Of a stretch of DNA of 64,000 nt, positions 7,973-17,800 are shown in pieces. This DNA is from Haloplanus sp. XH21 (GTDB lineage Archaea; Halobacteriota; Halobacteria; Halobacteriales; Haloferacaceae): assembly GCF_023276355.1 (NCBI RefSeq), contig NZ_JALLPL010000001.1, positions 1,674,001 through 1,738,000 on the forward strand, given 5' to 3'. Numbering within the stretch: position 1 is the first letter of the stretch; the number at the start of each line of letters is the position of its first letter. The notes beneath the pieces are model-generated. The model had not been told where the DNA came from. It searched no databases and saw only the letters and a list, made by a program, of their open reading frames with translations. The position numbers and the translations under genes were made by a program.

Positions 7973-9202
7973 TCACGCCTCGACGAGCAGCGTGTTCAAC
8001 GCGTCGGGGACGGCCAGCACCCGACTTCCGGGGTCCACGGCGTCTGCGACACGGGCGGCCGCGTGCATCGGACACGCCTCGACCACGTCGGGTCGCTCGG
8101 CGTTCGTAATGTACAGGTCGTGGTCGCGGAGGGCGCGGGCGACGACGAACGCTCGCTGGGCGCCGGGGTCGTAGCCCTCACGCATCGCTTCGTAGAGCGC
8201 GTCGGCGTCGTCGGCAGTCCGCAGGCGGTCGTAGAACCGAGTCTCGCCCGTCCCCTCGCCCGCCCCTTCGCCGAGGCGAGCAGGAACGACGACCCGTCCG
8301 CCGGAACTGACGGGATTGTGGTCGCCGAGCACGAGGTAGGTGAACGCGCGGGTCGTCTGATAGAGATTCGCGTCTTTCGGTGCGCCGACGCCACCGATCA
8401 CGGCGTCGTAGGTGTCCGAGAGCGGAACCGAGAGCGCCTCCCGCGCCGTCGCCGCGAGGTCGGCCACTACCGCCCGCGGGCGACCCGCACTCGCGGCCAG
8501 GATCCCGTCGGGACCCTTTGTCACGTTGAGGCAGAAATCGAGGCCGACGGCGTCGCCCGCGCGGTCGACGGTCGCCCGAAACGGGTTGTCGTCGATGCGT
8601 CCCAGACGGACGCCGGGCCGCGAGAGGACGTCCGGGCCGTGGGTGTAGCCGATGAGCGCTCCGTCGCCCGCGCCGATGACGACGGTCTTCGCGCCGCCGG
8701 AGAAGCCCGCGTACTGGTGGGGTTCGACCATCCCCGTCGACAGCACGCTGTCCGCGTTCGCGACGAGGGGGTGAACGCGGACGGGCACCCGGTCGTCGCC
8801 AACGCCCTCGACGGTGCCCACCTCGACGGTCGCCTCGGGGTCGTGGTTCACTGCGAGATCGGCGTACTCCCCGAGGCCGTCACGGAGTTCCGCGTCGGTC
8901 ATGGGGCGATGCAGCCCCAGGCCGACGAGGATGGACACCTGCTCGCGGTCGACGGGCAGGCGATCCATCATCGCGCCAACCAGCACGCCGTCCGGCGTCG
9001 CCCGGGTCACGTCGGTCACGACGATGGTTACGTCGTCGGTGGGGTCGACGAGCGTCGAGAGCGGTGGTCCGTGCGGGGCGTCGAGGGCTTCCCGGGCCGC
9101 CGCGGTCGGGTCCACGGGCGTCCCGCCCGGCCGGTCGAGGACGGTCACGTCACAGTCCGGCAGGGAGATGTCGACCGTGTCCGTCCCGAGCGGAAGTCGC
9201 AT
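7973..9202 (-). CDS. larA: LarA-family nickel-pincer racemase/epimerase (DUF2088)
   Basis: 409 residues from the ATG at 9202 (MRLPLGTDTVDISLP, the usual LarA N-terminus). A GTG at 9244 overlapping the helicase stop (GTGA) is an alternative start. Ligand motifs of lactate racemase are visible: GLGLHRPM and MVEPHQYAGFSGGAKTVV, carrying the two histidines and the lysine that would hold the nickel-pincer cofactor. The true substrate may differ from lactate. No larB, larC or larE lies in the window. Confidence 0.85.
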   Translation of the reverse strand: MRLPLGTDTVDISLPDCDVTVLDRPGGTPVDPTAAAREALDAPHGPPLSTLVDPTDDVTIVVTDVTRATPDGVLVGAMMDRLPVDREQVSILVGLGLHRPMTDAELRDGLGEYADLAVNHDPEATVEVGTVEGVGDDRVPVRVHPLVANADSVLSTGMVEPHQYAGFSGGAKTVVIGAGDGALIGYTHGPDVLSRPGVRLGRIDDNPFRATVDRAGDAVGLDFCLNVTKGPDGILAASAGRPRAVVADLAATAREALSVPLSDTYDAVIGGVGAPKDANLYQTTRAFTYLVLGDHNPVSSGGRVVVPARLGEGAGEGTGETRFYDRLRTADDADALYEAMREGYDPGAQRAFVVARALRDHDLYITNAERPDVVEACPMHAAARVADAVDPGSRVLAVPDALNTLLVEA

Positions 9203-9240
9203 ACGGCCGTCTGCGGCGCGCCGGGGCGTCAACCTGTCGG

Positions 9241-11895
9241 TCACCGCCGCGCCCAGTCCAGCATCCGGGCGTAGAACGGCTCGGATGCGAGCGCCGCGCC
9301 GTCGCCGACGAGGACGAGCGCCTTCTTCGCCCGCGTGAGCGCGACGTTCACTCGGCGGGTGTCCTCGAAGATGGGGCCGTCGAGGTCGCCGGTGGCGACG
9401 AAGGAGACGACGACCACCTCGGCGCTGGAGCCCTGGAAGCGGTCCACGGTGTCGACGGCGACGTCGACCCGCCGCGAAATTTCGGCCACCTGCGCGCGGA
9501 AGGGCGCGATGACCACCACGTCGTCGGGGTCGACGCCGGCGTCCAGGTACTCCTGGACCACCGCGGCGACGCGGTCGGCCTCGATGGGGTTGGCGTTGCC
9601 CTCGCGCCGGCCGTCGGGGTCGACGAAACGCACGCCCTCCCGGAGATGGGCGGGCAGCGAATCGGCGTCGACGCCGGGCAGATCGGCGAGACTCCCACCG
9701 GCGACCTCGGGCGTGGCAGGGCGGAGCGCGCCGTCGTAGAACTCCCGAGAGGCGAAGGCCTGGATGCGCTGGCTCATGCGGTACTGTTTGTCGAGCATCA
9801 CGGCCGCGCCGGGGTGCTCGTCGTGCAGGCGCTCGAACAGCGACCGCTGGAGGCGTTCGTCGCCCGACTGGACGACGGGAGGGAGTTGCTGGTGGTCGCC
9901 GACGAGGACGAACCGATCCGCGAGGTTGATCGCTGCGAGCGTGCCGGGTTCGGTGAGTTGCGAGGCTTCGTCGACGACGGCCACGTCGAACTCGTCCTCG
10001 CGGAGGACGCGGGAGCCGCAGGTCGCGGTGGTGGCGGCGACGACGGGCGCGTTACGGAGCGCCGCCGCCCGCTCGTTCGGTTCGCCCCGGCGTTCGAGGC
10101 GCACGTCGAGCATGTCGTCGCGGACGCCCGTCGCCGTCCCGACGCGGGCCACGTCCTCAAACCCCTGGTTGCGGAGGGCGTCGAGCGCGTTGTCGACGGC
10201 GCGGTTCGTGAACGCCGAGAGCAGGACGCGATCCCCGCGGGTGACGAGCGCTCGGACGAGGCGCGCAATGGTGTAGGTCTTGCCCGTCCCCGGTGGGCCG
10301 TGGACGAGGGCGAAGTCCTGGGCGCCCAGCGCCCGTTGGATGGCGGCGTTCTGGGCCGCGTTGTTGTCGATGAACGTCTCGTCGACGTCGGCGAAAGCGG
10401 GGTCGCGCCGGCCGAAGAGGACGTCCTTGCGGTCCGGGTCACCTTTCAGGAGCGCGTCGTGGAGCGCCGTCAGCTGGCGAGAGACGGATATCTCGGAGGG
10501 GTAGACGTCGAGTCGTCGCAGGTCGAGCGGTTCGTCCGTCCGGACGACGACCTCGTCGTCGAGTCGCTCGATGCGGCCGAGTTCGGCGTCGCCGGCGATG
10601 GGATCGCCGTCGCTCGCGAGCGCAACGTCGCCCTCCCGGAGTTTCGAGACGGCGCCGTCGGGGACGCGGGCGCGGAGTTCCCAGTCGCCGTCCGGGCGCT
10701 CGCGCCGGTCGATGGGGTCGAGATCGATGAGCGCCCGGTCAGCGTCGGCGCGTTCTTCGGGCGTCTGTTCCCAGAGTTTCCGGTATTCGGCGTGGACGGA
10801 GCGGCGTTCGTCCTCGATGGCGCGGTAGAAGTCGGCGAAGTAGTCGCGTTCCTCCTCGGGAATGGGGCTACCGATCTGCCCGGCCTTCGACTCCTGGTCC
10901 AGGCGACCGGAGACGACCATGCAGGTGTCCTGCTCGAAACACCACTCGCATTTCGCGTCGGCCTCGAACCCCGTCGGCACACGGCGCTCGGCCTCCGCGG
11001 CCGCGATTTCGTTGCGGGTGCGCACGACGAACTCCAGCAGGCCGCGGCCGACGGCAAACTCCTTGGCGGGCGAGAGATCGCCGCTCGCCTCGCTGCGGTC
11101 GAGCGCGGCGTTCTTCGTATAGAGCAGCGTGCCGGTGTCCGGCGGGTCGCCCGACTCGCCGAGGAGAAGGGCGTACGTCGCCGCCTGGATCTTGTCGTGG
11201 AAGCGTGGCTCGCGGTTCGTGTTCTTCCCCGTCTTGAGTTCGACGGGCATCCCCCGCCGGAGGGCGTCGGCCCGGCCCTTGATGCCGAAGGTAGGGCTGA
11301 TGAGCGTGTACTCCGAGCGCCATTCGTCCTCTTCGGTGAGCGTGCCCTGGGCCAACCAGCCCTCGATGGCGGCGGCGTTGCGCCGCACCTCGTCGCGTAC
11401 TTCGCTCGCCTCGTGGCCGAGCAGGCCGAGTTCGAGGCCCGCCGCCTCGACGTGGTCCGCGACGGCGTCGTCGAGATCACGCCCGCGCAACAGGTCGCCG
11501 AACACCTCGTGGACGATGGTCCCTTTCACGACGGGGTACGCGAGGGGGACGCCCGAGAGTTTGTTCAGGTAGTACATCCGCGGGCACTGCACCCACGAGC
11601 GCACGTCGGTCACGTCGACCAGGAAGTCGGGCTCGAGGACGACGTAGGAGTCGCCGGTGGTGGCGTAGCCTCGTCCCTGATCCCCCGCTTCGGCGTCGGT
11701 CACGAGGAGGTCCATCCCTTCGGCGGCGTGCTCGGCGGTGTGGGTCCACTTCCCCCAGAGCGTCATCGTCACCGATTCCCCGTACGTCGCGGCGTCGTCG
11801 GGACGGAGTTCCACCTCGACCAGTTCGCGCTCGCCGTGGTCCGTCGACACCGAGCGCACCGCACCCACGTCCAGAATCGTCCCGCGAATATTCAC
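9241..11895 (-). CDS. Dna2-like nuclease-helicase
   Basis: 884 residues from a GTG at 11895 (VNIRGTILDVG); longer frames would overlap the upstream gene. Order: N-terminal OB-like part; Cas4/Dna2 nuclease with C104, H129, D210, E219 and K221 (VELKTG) and QxxxY; Fe-S cysteines C316, C319, C325 (CEWCFEQDTC) pairing with C104; then superfamily 1 helicase with Walker A GPPGTGKT (533-540), DEASQL, GDHQQLPP, QYRMS and VALTRAKKAL. It probably processes flaps or ends in DNA replication and repair. Confidence 0.9.
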   Translation of the reverse strand: MNIRGTILDVGAVRSVSTDHGERELVEVELRPDDAATYGESVTMTLWGKWTHTAEHAAEGMDLLVTDAEAGDQGRGYATTGDSYVVLEPDFLVDVTDVRSWVQCPRMYYLNKLSGVPLAYPVVKGTIVHEVFGDLLRGRDLDDAVADHVEAAGLELGLLGHEASEVRDEVRRNAAAIEGWLAQGTLTEEDEWRSEYTLISPTFGIKGRADALRRGMPVELKTGKNTNREPRFHDKIQAATYALLLGESGDPPDTGTLLYTKNAALDRSEASGDLSPAKEFAVGRGLLEFVVRTRNEIAAAEAERRVPTGFEADAKCEWCFEQDTCMVVSGRLDQESKAGQIGSPIPEEERDYFADFYRAIEDERRSVHAEYRKLWEQTPEERADADRALIDLDPIDRRERPDGDWELRARVPDGAVSKLREGDVALASDGDPIAGDAELGRIERLDDEVVVRTDEPLDLRRLDVYPSEISVSRQLTALHDALLKGDPDRKDVLFGRRDPAFADVDETFIDNNAAQNAAIQRALGAQDFALVHGPPGTGKTYTIARLVRALVTRGDRVLLSAFTNRAVDNALDALRNQGFEDVARVGTATGVRDDMLDVRLERRGEPNERAAALRNAPVVAATTATCGSRVLREDEFDVAVVDEASQLTEPGTLAAINLADRFVLVGDHQQLPPVVQSGDERLQRSLFERLHDEHPGAAVMLDKQYRMSQRIQAFASREFYDGALRPATPEVAGGSLADLPGVDADSLPAHLREGVRFVDPDGRREGNANPIEADRVAAVVQEYLDAGVDPDDVVVIAPFRAQVAEISRRVDVAVDTVDRFQGSSAEVVVVSFVATGDLDGPIFEDTRRVNVALTRAKKALVLVGDGAALASEPFYARMLDWARR

Positions 11896-11932
11896 GCCCG
11901 AGAGTCGGTGTCCGGTGGCGAAAAACCCTGGG

Positions 11933-12502
11933 TTACTCGCCGTTTCCCCGCACGTCACGCAGGCGGTCGACGGCGTCGTCGTCGGCGTTCGACACCGCGG
12001 TTCGCCCCCGAACCGACGGTGCGTCGTCGTCTCGCTCCCCGGCGGGAACCACGTCCGACGAGTGACAGAGCGGGCAGGTCGCGTCCGGATCGTCGACGGC
12101 CGTCCCACAGACCGAGCAGACGAACGCGGCGTCGGACGCCGTTTCGGCGCCGTCGTTCGCCCGCGCCTCGCCGACCGCTGTCGGTTCGGCGTCCGGGATC
12201 GATATCTCGACATCGTCGGCAGACGCGGAGTCACCTTCGGCATCGGGAACGTCGACGCGGGGCGGGTCGCGCTCGTCGGGCGTGGCGTCGTCGTGCGGAG
12301 CGGTCGGGGTCAGCGTGTGGTCGGCGTCCCGAGAGAGCGTCTTCGGCGTCTCGAGAGGGCGGGTGTCGCGGTGGACGACCGCCGGACCGTCTCCTGAGTC
12401 GTGAGTCGCGCCGCCCGCTTCGCTGTCGGCCGATTCGTCGTCATCCCCGCCACCGAAGACCGCCCCGATCCACGCCCGGAGTCGGGAGAGCAGGCCGGTC
12501 AT
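11933..12502 (-). CDS. Acidic protein with C-terminal zinc ribbon
   Basis: 189 residues from the ATG at 12502 (MTGLLSRLRAWIGAVFGGG). It has a short amphipathic N-terminus, a long disordered acidic middle, and a zinc ribbon CSVCGTAVDDPDATCPLC near residue 140. No recognised function. The ATG overlaps the stop of the preceding gene (ATGA). It is followed after 37 nt by the Dna2-like gene, so a link to DNA repair is possible but not shown. Confidence 0.72.
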   Translation of the reverse strand: MTGLLSRLRAWIGAVFGGGDDDESADSEAGGATHDSGDGPAVVHRDTRPLETPKTLSRDADHTLTPTAPHDDATPDERDPPRVDVPDAEGDSASADDVEISIPDAEPTAVGEARANDGAETASDAAFVCSVCGTAVDDPDATCPLCHSSDVVPAGERDDDAPSVRGRTAVSNADDDAVDRLRDVRGNGE

Positions 12503-12984
12503 CGGTAATGCTTGAACAGCAGCGCTTTCACGTCGTCTTTGGTCCGGACCTGTTCCGACGATCCGTCCGGTAGCTCGACGGCGTACCGCTCGTCGCCCGA
12601 CGACTCGCCCCACTTGTCGTCGTGGGTGTCGAGAAGATTCATCATCTCGTCGAGCATGGCGTCGTCGCCGCCCGCGTCGGCGTCATCGTCGCCCTCGCTG
12701 ACGACGCGCGCCGTGGCGTCCGTTCCGTCCGTCGCGTCTCCCGACGACGTGGCGTCGTCTGCGTTCGATTCGTCGGCGTCGCCCGTTCCGTCGCCCGTCT
12801 CATTGACCGGTTCCACCGTGTCCACGTCCGCCGTCGCGTCGTCGTTCTCGTACCGATCGAGGAGATACTCCACGGCGTCGCGAGGGCGGACGTGGCCGTA
12901 TTTGCCGACCACGTCGCGGGCGATCTCCTCCTGGAGGGCGCGCAGTCGCTCCTCCTGTTCGGGCGTGATCTCGATGTCGGGCAT
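12499..12984 (-). CDS. Acidic haloarchaeal protein, helical N- and C-termini
   Basis: 161 residues from the ATG at 12984 (MPDIEITPEQEERLRALQEEI). The N-terminal helical segment resembles short DNA-binding or adaptor helices (VRPRDAVEYLLDRY). It is followed by a low-complexity Asp/Thr/Ala linker and a compact C-terminus ending VKALLFKHYR. Not recognised. Coupled by ATGA overlap to the zinc-ribbon gene. Confidence 0.68.
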   Translation of the reverse strand: MPDIEITPEQEERLRALQEEIARDVVGKYGHVRPRDAVEYLLDRYENDDATADVDTVEPVNETGDGTGDADESNADDATSSGDATDGTDATARVVSEGDDDADAGGDDAMLDEMMNLLDTHDDKWGESSGDERYAVELPDGSSEQVRTKDDVKALLFKHYR

Positions 12985-13198
12985 TACGCGGAGCATACAG
13001 CCCCCGGAGTATGAATGTGGCCGTCTCGCTCACCGACACACACGTGGATTACCCCCAACTGCAGTGTATGCGGGTCAGAGAGTGACCGGACATTCTCGAC
13101 GGTCTCATCGAAGACGAAATCGGCTGCGGGTTCCAGTAAGACACCTGATCGTCCGTGAGAAGAAATCGCCCAGTGGCCGAACAGCGGGGCTGGGCGTC

Positions 13199-14167
13199 TT
13201 AGTTCGCGTCGGCCTGGCCCTTGGCTTCGAGCAGTTCCTTGTACCGGTTGCGGATGGTGACCTCGCTGATGTTGGCGACTTCGGACACCTCGCTCTGGGT
13301 CACCGTCTCGTTGGTGAGGAGGGCGGCGGCGTAGATGGCGGCGGCGGCGAGCCCGACCGGGCTCTTGCCGCTGTGGACGCCGCGGTCACGCGACGACCGG
13401 AGCAGTTCCCGGGCCTGCCGGGCCGCCTCCTCCGAGAGGTCGAGTTCGGAGGCAAAGCGGGGGACGTACTGCTCAGGGTCCGCGGGTTTGACTTCGAGCT
13501 TGAGTTCGCGGACGACGTAGCGGTACGTCCGGGTCAACTCCATCTTCTCGACGCGGGAGACGGTGGCGATTTCGTCGAGCGAGCGGGGGGTGCCGGCCTG
13601 GCGGGCGGCGGCGTAGAGCGCGGCCGTGGCGACGCCTTCGATGGAGCGACCGGGGAGCAGGTCCTCGCTCAGCGCGCGACGGTAGATGACGCTCGCCGTC
13701 TCGCGGACGTTCTCGGGGAGGCCGAGCGCGGAGGCCATGCGGTCGATCTCGCCGAGGGCCTGCTTCAGGTTGCGCTCCTTGGAGTCGCGGGTGCGGAACC
13801 GCTCGTTCCACGTGCGCAGACGCTGCATCTTCTCGCGCTGACTGGCGCTCAGCGTCTTGCCGTAGGCGTCCTTGTTCTGCCAACCGATGTTGGTCGACAG
13901 CCCCTTGTCGTGCATCATCTGGGTCGTCGGCGCGCCGACCCGGGACTTCGAATCGCGTTCGCTGGAGTCGAAGGCGCGCCACTCGGGGCCGTGGTCGATC
14001 TCGTCTTCCTCGACCACGAGGCCGCAGTCGGCACACACCGTCTCGCCGTGTTCCTCGTCAGTGACGAGGTTGCCCGTACACTCCGGACAGCTGGGTGACT
14101 CGACGGTTTCCGATTCCGTTTGCTCCTGCTCGGTCGCTTTCGTCGTATAGGTCGTTGTATCGCTCAT
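13199..14167 (-). CDS. tfb: Transcription initiation factor TFB (TFIIB)
   Basis: 322 residues. N-terminal zinc ribbon with C27, C30, C45, C48; then the B-finger/linker region (EWRAFDSSERDSKSRVG) and two cyclin repeats, about 125-210 and 220-305, with the C-terminal recognition helix SEVTIRNRYKELLEA. It recruits RNA polymerase to TBP-bound promoters. Haloarchaea carry several TFBs; the sequence alone does not say which one this is. Monocistronic. TATA-like ttttatgc lies about 85 nt upstream and cttatgg nearer. Confidence 0.96.
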   Translation of the reverse strand: MSDTTTYTTKATEQEQTESETVESPSCPECTGNLVTDEEHGETVCADCGLVVEEDEIDHGPEWRAFDSSERDSKSRVGAPTTQMMHDKGLSTNIGWQNKDAYGKTLSASQREKMQRLRTWNERFRTRDSKERNLKQALGEIDRMASALGLPENVRETASVIYRRALSEDLLPGRSIEGVATAALYAAARQAGTPRSLDEIATVSRVEKMELTRTYRYVVRELKLEVKPADPEQYVPRFASELDLSEEAARQARELLRSSRDRGVHSGKSPVGLAAAAIYAAALLTNETVTQSEVSEVANISEVTIRNRYKELLEAKGQADAN

Positions 14168-14488
14168 GGTGGCTTACGAGGCGCCCGCACCGAGAGAGAC
14201 GGAAGGAGACGTGCGGTGGGGAGTCCTTACCATAAGTGTGTATCGGTCGCATAAAACAATTTCGAAACGGAAACGCCGAGAATAGGGTCCATCACGGTCG
14301 AACACACGGATTCCCCGTCGAACACGCCCCAGTGATGCAGTGATGGTGATTATATATATGTTCTGCCGGGATCGCTCGCTGTGATCCGACGATAGCGAAC
14401 CGACCACGACGCACCAGCCACCCGGGATCCGGGCCGGGCCGAACATGTCCCCGACAACCTCTATACGGAACTGAGAGGTGCTTGCTGC
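14168..14488. other. Divergent promoter region, tfb / oxidase
   Basis: 320 bases between divergent genes. On the left are the TATA-like motifs for tfb. In the middle is a strong AT tract (attatatatatg, near 14349-14360). No gene is seen. The oxidase promoter proper lies at the right end. Confidence 0.55.
14461..14467 (+). promoter_or_regulatory. TATA box for oxidase subunit I
   Basis: ctatacg is centred about 26 nt before the ATG at 14489, which implies a leaderless mRNA. It is framed by a CCTCT...AGAGG inverted repeat that could be an operator. Confidence 0.45.
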
Positions 14489-16237
14489 ATGGTCGAGATA
14501 TCGCCGTTGCTGACGTTGACGATGGGTGGTCTCCTGATCGTCGCCCTGCTCGCGGTGACTCGTCTAGAGAACTGGCGCACGTACGCACTCGCTGGCGCGG
14601 GGTACGGCGACGAGACGGAGACGGACCCGACGACCAACAAGCCGTCGGGGTTGCTTCGCTGGCTAACGACCGTCGATCACAAGGATATCGGGCTGCTGTA
14701 CGGCACCTTCGCCGTCCTCTCGTTCGCGTGGGGTGGGGTCGCAGTGTTGCTGATGCGACTGGAACTGCTGACGCCGGCGTCGGATCTGCTCAACGCGGCG
14801 TTCTACAACTCGCTGCTGACGAGCCACGGCATCACGATGCTGTTCCTGTTCGGGACGCCGATACTCGCGGCCTTTGCGAACTATCTGATTCCGCTGTTGA
14901 TCGGGGCGGACGACATGGCGTTCCCCCGGATCAACGCCATCGCGTTCTGGCTGCTACCGCCGGGCGCGCTCCTCATCTGGGCGGGCTTTTTCCCGCTCGG
15001 CGACGTGATCCCCGCCCAGACCGCCTGGACGCTCTACACGCCGCTCTCGACGGGGAGCGGCGGTGGCAATCAGGCCAGTGCTGGCGTCGACCTGATGCTC
15101 CTCGGTCTCCATCTCACCGGCGTCTCGGCGACGATGGGCGCCATCAACTTCGTCGCGACCATCCTCACCGAACGCGCCGAGGAGGTCACCTGGGCCAACC
15201 TCGACATCTTCTCGTGGACCGTCCTCGTCCAATCCGGACAGATCATCTTCTCGTTTCCCCTGCTCGGGAGTGCGCTCGTCATGCTTCTGCTGGATCGCAA
15301 CCTCGGAACCCGTTTCTTCGCGATCGAGGCCGGGGGCACGATGCTCTGGCAACATCTGTTCTGGTTCTTCGGCCATCCCGAGGTGTACATCCTCGTCCTT
15401 CCGCCGATGGGACTGATCAGCCTCATCCTCCCGCGGTTCTCCGGCCGGCGGCTGTTCGGATTCAAGTTCGTTGTCTACTCCACGCTTGCACTCGGCGTGC
15501 TCTCCTTCGGCGTCTGGGCCCACCACATGTTCGCCACCGGCATGGACCCACGCCTGCGCGCCTCGTTCATGGCCGTCTCCATCGCGATTGCCATCCCGTC
15601 GGCCGTCAAGACGTTCAACTGGATCACGACGATGTGGAACGGGCAGCTCCGCCTGACGACGCCGATGCTGTTCTGTATCGGATTCATCGCCAACTTCATC
15701 ATCGGCGGTGTGACCGGCGTGTTCGAGGCCGCGATCCCCGTCGATCTCGTGCTCCACGACACGTACCACGTCGTCGCTCACTTCCACTATGTCATCATGG
15801 GCGGGATCGCCTTCGCGGTCTTCGCGGCGATCTACTACTGGTTCCCCCTGGTCTCCGGCCGGCTATACCAGCGCCGCCTCGGGAAAGCCCACTTCTGGCT
15901 GACCATGGTCGGGACGAACCTCACGTTCTTCCCGATGGTGTTGCTCGGGTACGCCGGAATGCCCCGACGGTACGCGTCGTACGCGGCGCCCGTCGGCCCG
16001 GTCGACGTGTTCGCCTTGTTGCACCGCTTCGCGACGCTCGGGGCGATCGTACTCGCCCTGGGACAGCTCGTCTTCCTCTGGAACCTCGTCCAGTCGTGGC
16101 GCGAGGGGCCGCGGATCCGCGACGGTGACCCCTGGGATCTCGAAGCGAAGGGACTTCGGACCAACGAGTGGGCGTGGTTGGCTGCCTCCCGGCGCGACAC
16201 GATCGCTGCCGACGGTGGCGACGAGCGTGAGGACTGA
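14489..16237 (+). CDS. Haem-copper oxidase subunit I, aa3 (A1) type, orphan
   Basis: Terminal oxidase catalytic subunit, 582 residues, 12 or more helices. Haem a ligands H113 and H433, haem a3 ligand H431, CuB ligands H296, H345, H346, cross-linked Y300, D-channel E298 (WFFGHPEVY) and K-channel K374 (SAVKTFNW) are all present, so it should be active. No subunit II or III gene is adjacent, so partners must be encoded elsewhere. A truncated haemoglobin gene follows on the same strand under its own promoter. Confidence 0.93.
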   Translation: MVEISPLLTLTMGGLLIVALLAVTRLENWRTYALAGAGYGDETETDPTTNKPSGLLRWLTTVDHKDIGLLYGTFAVLSFAWGGVAVLLMRLELLTPASDLLNAAFYNSLLTSHGITMLFLFGTPILAAFANYLIPLLIGADDMAFPRINAIAFWLLPPGALLIWAGFFPLGDVIPAQTAWTLYTPLSTGSGGGNQASAGVDLMLLGLHLTGVSATMGAINFVATILTERAEEVTWANLDIFSWTVLVQSGQIIFSFPLLGSALVMLLLDRNLGTRFFAIEAGGTMLWQHLFWFFGHPEVYILVLPPMGLISLILPRFSGRRLFGFKFVVYSTLALGVLSFGVWAHHMFATGMDPRLRASFMAVSIAIAIPSAVKTFNWITTMWNGQLRLTTPMLFCIGFIANFIIGGVTGVFEAAIPVDLVLHDTYHVVAHFHYVIMGGIAFAVFAAIYYWFPLVSGRLYQRRLGKAHFWLTMVGTNLTFFPMVLLGYAGMPRRYASYAAPVGPVDVFALLHRFATLGAIVLALGQLVFLWNLVQSWREGPRIRDGDPWDLEAKGLRTNEWAWLAASRRDTIAADGGDERED

Positions 16238-16355
16238 TCGCGGATTCGAGATCCGCATTCCACACCGTTCTCGGTTTTGAGACCAAAAGTGATAGAAAAT
16301 TGAATAGACACCACGCTACTTAAGCATATCTCCGAACATATTTTATCGACGACAT

Positions 16356-16362
16356 CTTATAC
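16356..16362 (+). promoter_or_regulatory. TATA box for truncated haemoglobin
   Basis: The motif cttatac is centred about 26 nt before the ATG at 16385, so the transcript is probably leaderless and separate from the oxidase gene. Confidence 0.5.
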
Positions 16363-16384
16363 TGCGACACTCACCGTCTGGCCG

Positions 16385-16750
16385 ATGACAGAGAGTCAGT
16401 CGCTGTACGCCAAAATCGGCGGCCGCGAGGCCGTCGAAGCCGTCGTGTCGGACTTCTACGACCGCGTGTTCGCGGATCCGCTCCTCGAACCGTACTTCGA
16501 CGGGATCGACCGCGAGGCGCTGTACTCCCACCAGGTGCAGTTCATCAGTGCCGTCGCCGGTGGCCCCGTTTCGTACGACGGTGCGGACATGCAGCAGGCA
16601 CACGAGGGCATGGGAATCACCGAAGACGCCTTCGACCGTGTCGCGCTGTATCTCACGGAAGCGCTGGAGGAAAACGGCGTCGCCGAAGACGACATCGAAA
16701 CGATCATCGAGCAGGTGGCGGGCCTCGAATCAGATATCGTCGGACAGTAG
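16385..16750 (+). CDS. Group 1 truncated haemoglobin
   Basis: A 121-residue 2-on-2 globin. The proximal (F8) histidine is H73 in MQQAHEGMGI, the B10 tyrosine is Y25 (SDFYDRV), and the opening SLYAKIGGREAVEAVV is typical. It binds O2 or NO in the cytoplasm. Its position after an oxygen-reducing oxidase suggests NO detoxification or oxygen handling; that link is inference from position. Confidence 0.92.
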   Translation: MTESQSLYAKIGGREAVEAVVSDFYDRVFADPLLEPYFDGIDREALYSHQVQFISAVAGGPVSYDGADMQQAHEGMGITEDAFDRVALYLTEALEENGVAEDDIETIIEQVAGLESDIVGQ

Positions 16751-16858
16751 CGGTTCGGCATCCCACGGCGTGTCGTGCGCATCGACTACGCCTGACGAAC
16801 GCTGTTACTTCCTTTTCTTTTGGAGAGAAATTAAGGCCCTGGGAATCTGGCATCGCGT

Positions 16859-17650
16859 ATGTCCCCGCCCGAATCACGGCGCGGAGTGACATCCTCCATC
16901 GGCGTGATCCTGCTGGTCGCGCTGGCCGTGCTTCTGGCGACCGTTGCCGGCGCGTACGTTCTCAGCTCCATCGACGAACTCGAACAGGACGAACCGCGGG
17001 CGATGTTTTCGCTCAACGCAGAGGGGACGACGGTAGAAATCAGCCACACCGGGGGCGATGCGATCGATGGGACCCAGTTGTACGTCACGTCGGCGTCACG
17101 GGGATCGCTTGGCAACTACGCCGGGACGGATGGACAGTCCTGTCAGCGCACGCTGCCCGAGGTGGATCTGGGGACGGACTGTCACGTGCCCAATGCGGCC
17201 AACGAGACGCTCTACGTGATCTGGCGTGGCTCGGGCCGAGGCACCGTACTCGCCCGATGGCCGGGAACCGGGCCGGTGACGCCGACGGCGACGGCGACGC
17301 CAGCGCCACCCGCGATGCCGGCCACGTCGACCGCAACGCCGACGGCGACGGGGGCGCCAACGGAGACCGCAACGCCGACGGCGACACCGACCCCGTCGAA
17401 TCAGCCGCCGGTAGCGGCGTTCACGGCGTCCCGCAGAGGGCGGTCGTCCAACGTCGACCTGGATGCGTCCGCCGCGAGTGACCCCGACGGCACCATCGTC
17501 TCGTACGAGTGGTACGTCGGCAGTGACGGCGCCGTCGACTACACTGGCGACGCCGTCTCGGAGGCGAACGTACCGTCGGGGACGGCGGTGACGCTGGTGG
17601 TTACCGACGACGACAGCGCGACGGCGAGCGAAACGAAGACCGTCACCTAA
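16859..17650 (+). CDS. Type IV pilin-like protein with PKD domain
   Basis: 263 residues. The class III signal RRGVTSSIGVILLVALAV has a predicted prepilin peptidase site after RRG. Next come an archaeal pilin beta segment (about 50-140), a Thr/Pro/Ala-rich linker (about 145-185) and a PKD domain (VDLDASAASDPDGTIVSYEW). An archaeal type IV pilin or pilin-like adhesin. AT-rich aaattaag is centred 27 nt before the start, so the mRNA is probably leaderless. The PKD tail suggests carbohydrate or surface binding. Confidence 0.82.
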   Translation: MSPPESRRGVTSSIGVILLVALAVLLATVAGAYVLSSIDELEQDEPRAMFSLNAEGTTVEISHTGGDAIDGTQLYVTSASRGSLGNYAGTDGQSCQRTLPEVDLGTDCHVPNAANETLYVIWRGSGRGTVLARWPGTGPVTPTATATPAPPAMPATSTATPTATGAPTETATPTATPTPSNQPPVAAFTASRRGRSSNVDLDASAASDPDGTIVSYEWYVGSDGAVDYTGDAVSEANVPSGTAVTLVVTDDDSATASETKTVT

Positions 17651-17800
17651 CGGCACCACCGACGACTCGTCGGTCGCCTGCTGGACGCATGACGCACGCT
17701 TCTGGCGTGGATCGCGGCCACTCGCATGACGACCGGGCGGCGACCTCGGCGGGGCCACCTGTCCCGACACGTTTCTGTGGGTGAACGCATACGTCCGACT

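Noticed and set aside
9064-12573. Very long open frame (1169 codons) opposite the Dna2-like gene
   Set aside because: Runs antisense to a gene with clear nuclease, Fe-S and helicase motifs; long antisense frames are usual in GC-rich DNA, and its product has no domain.
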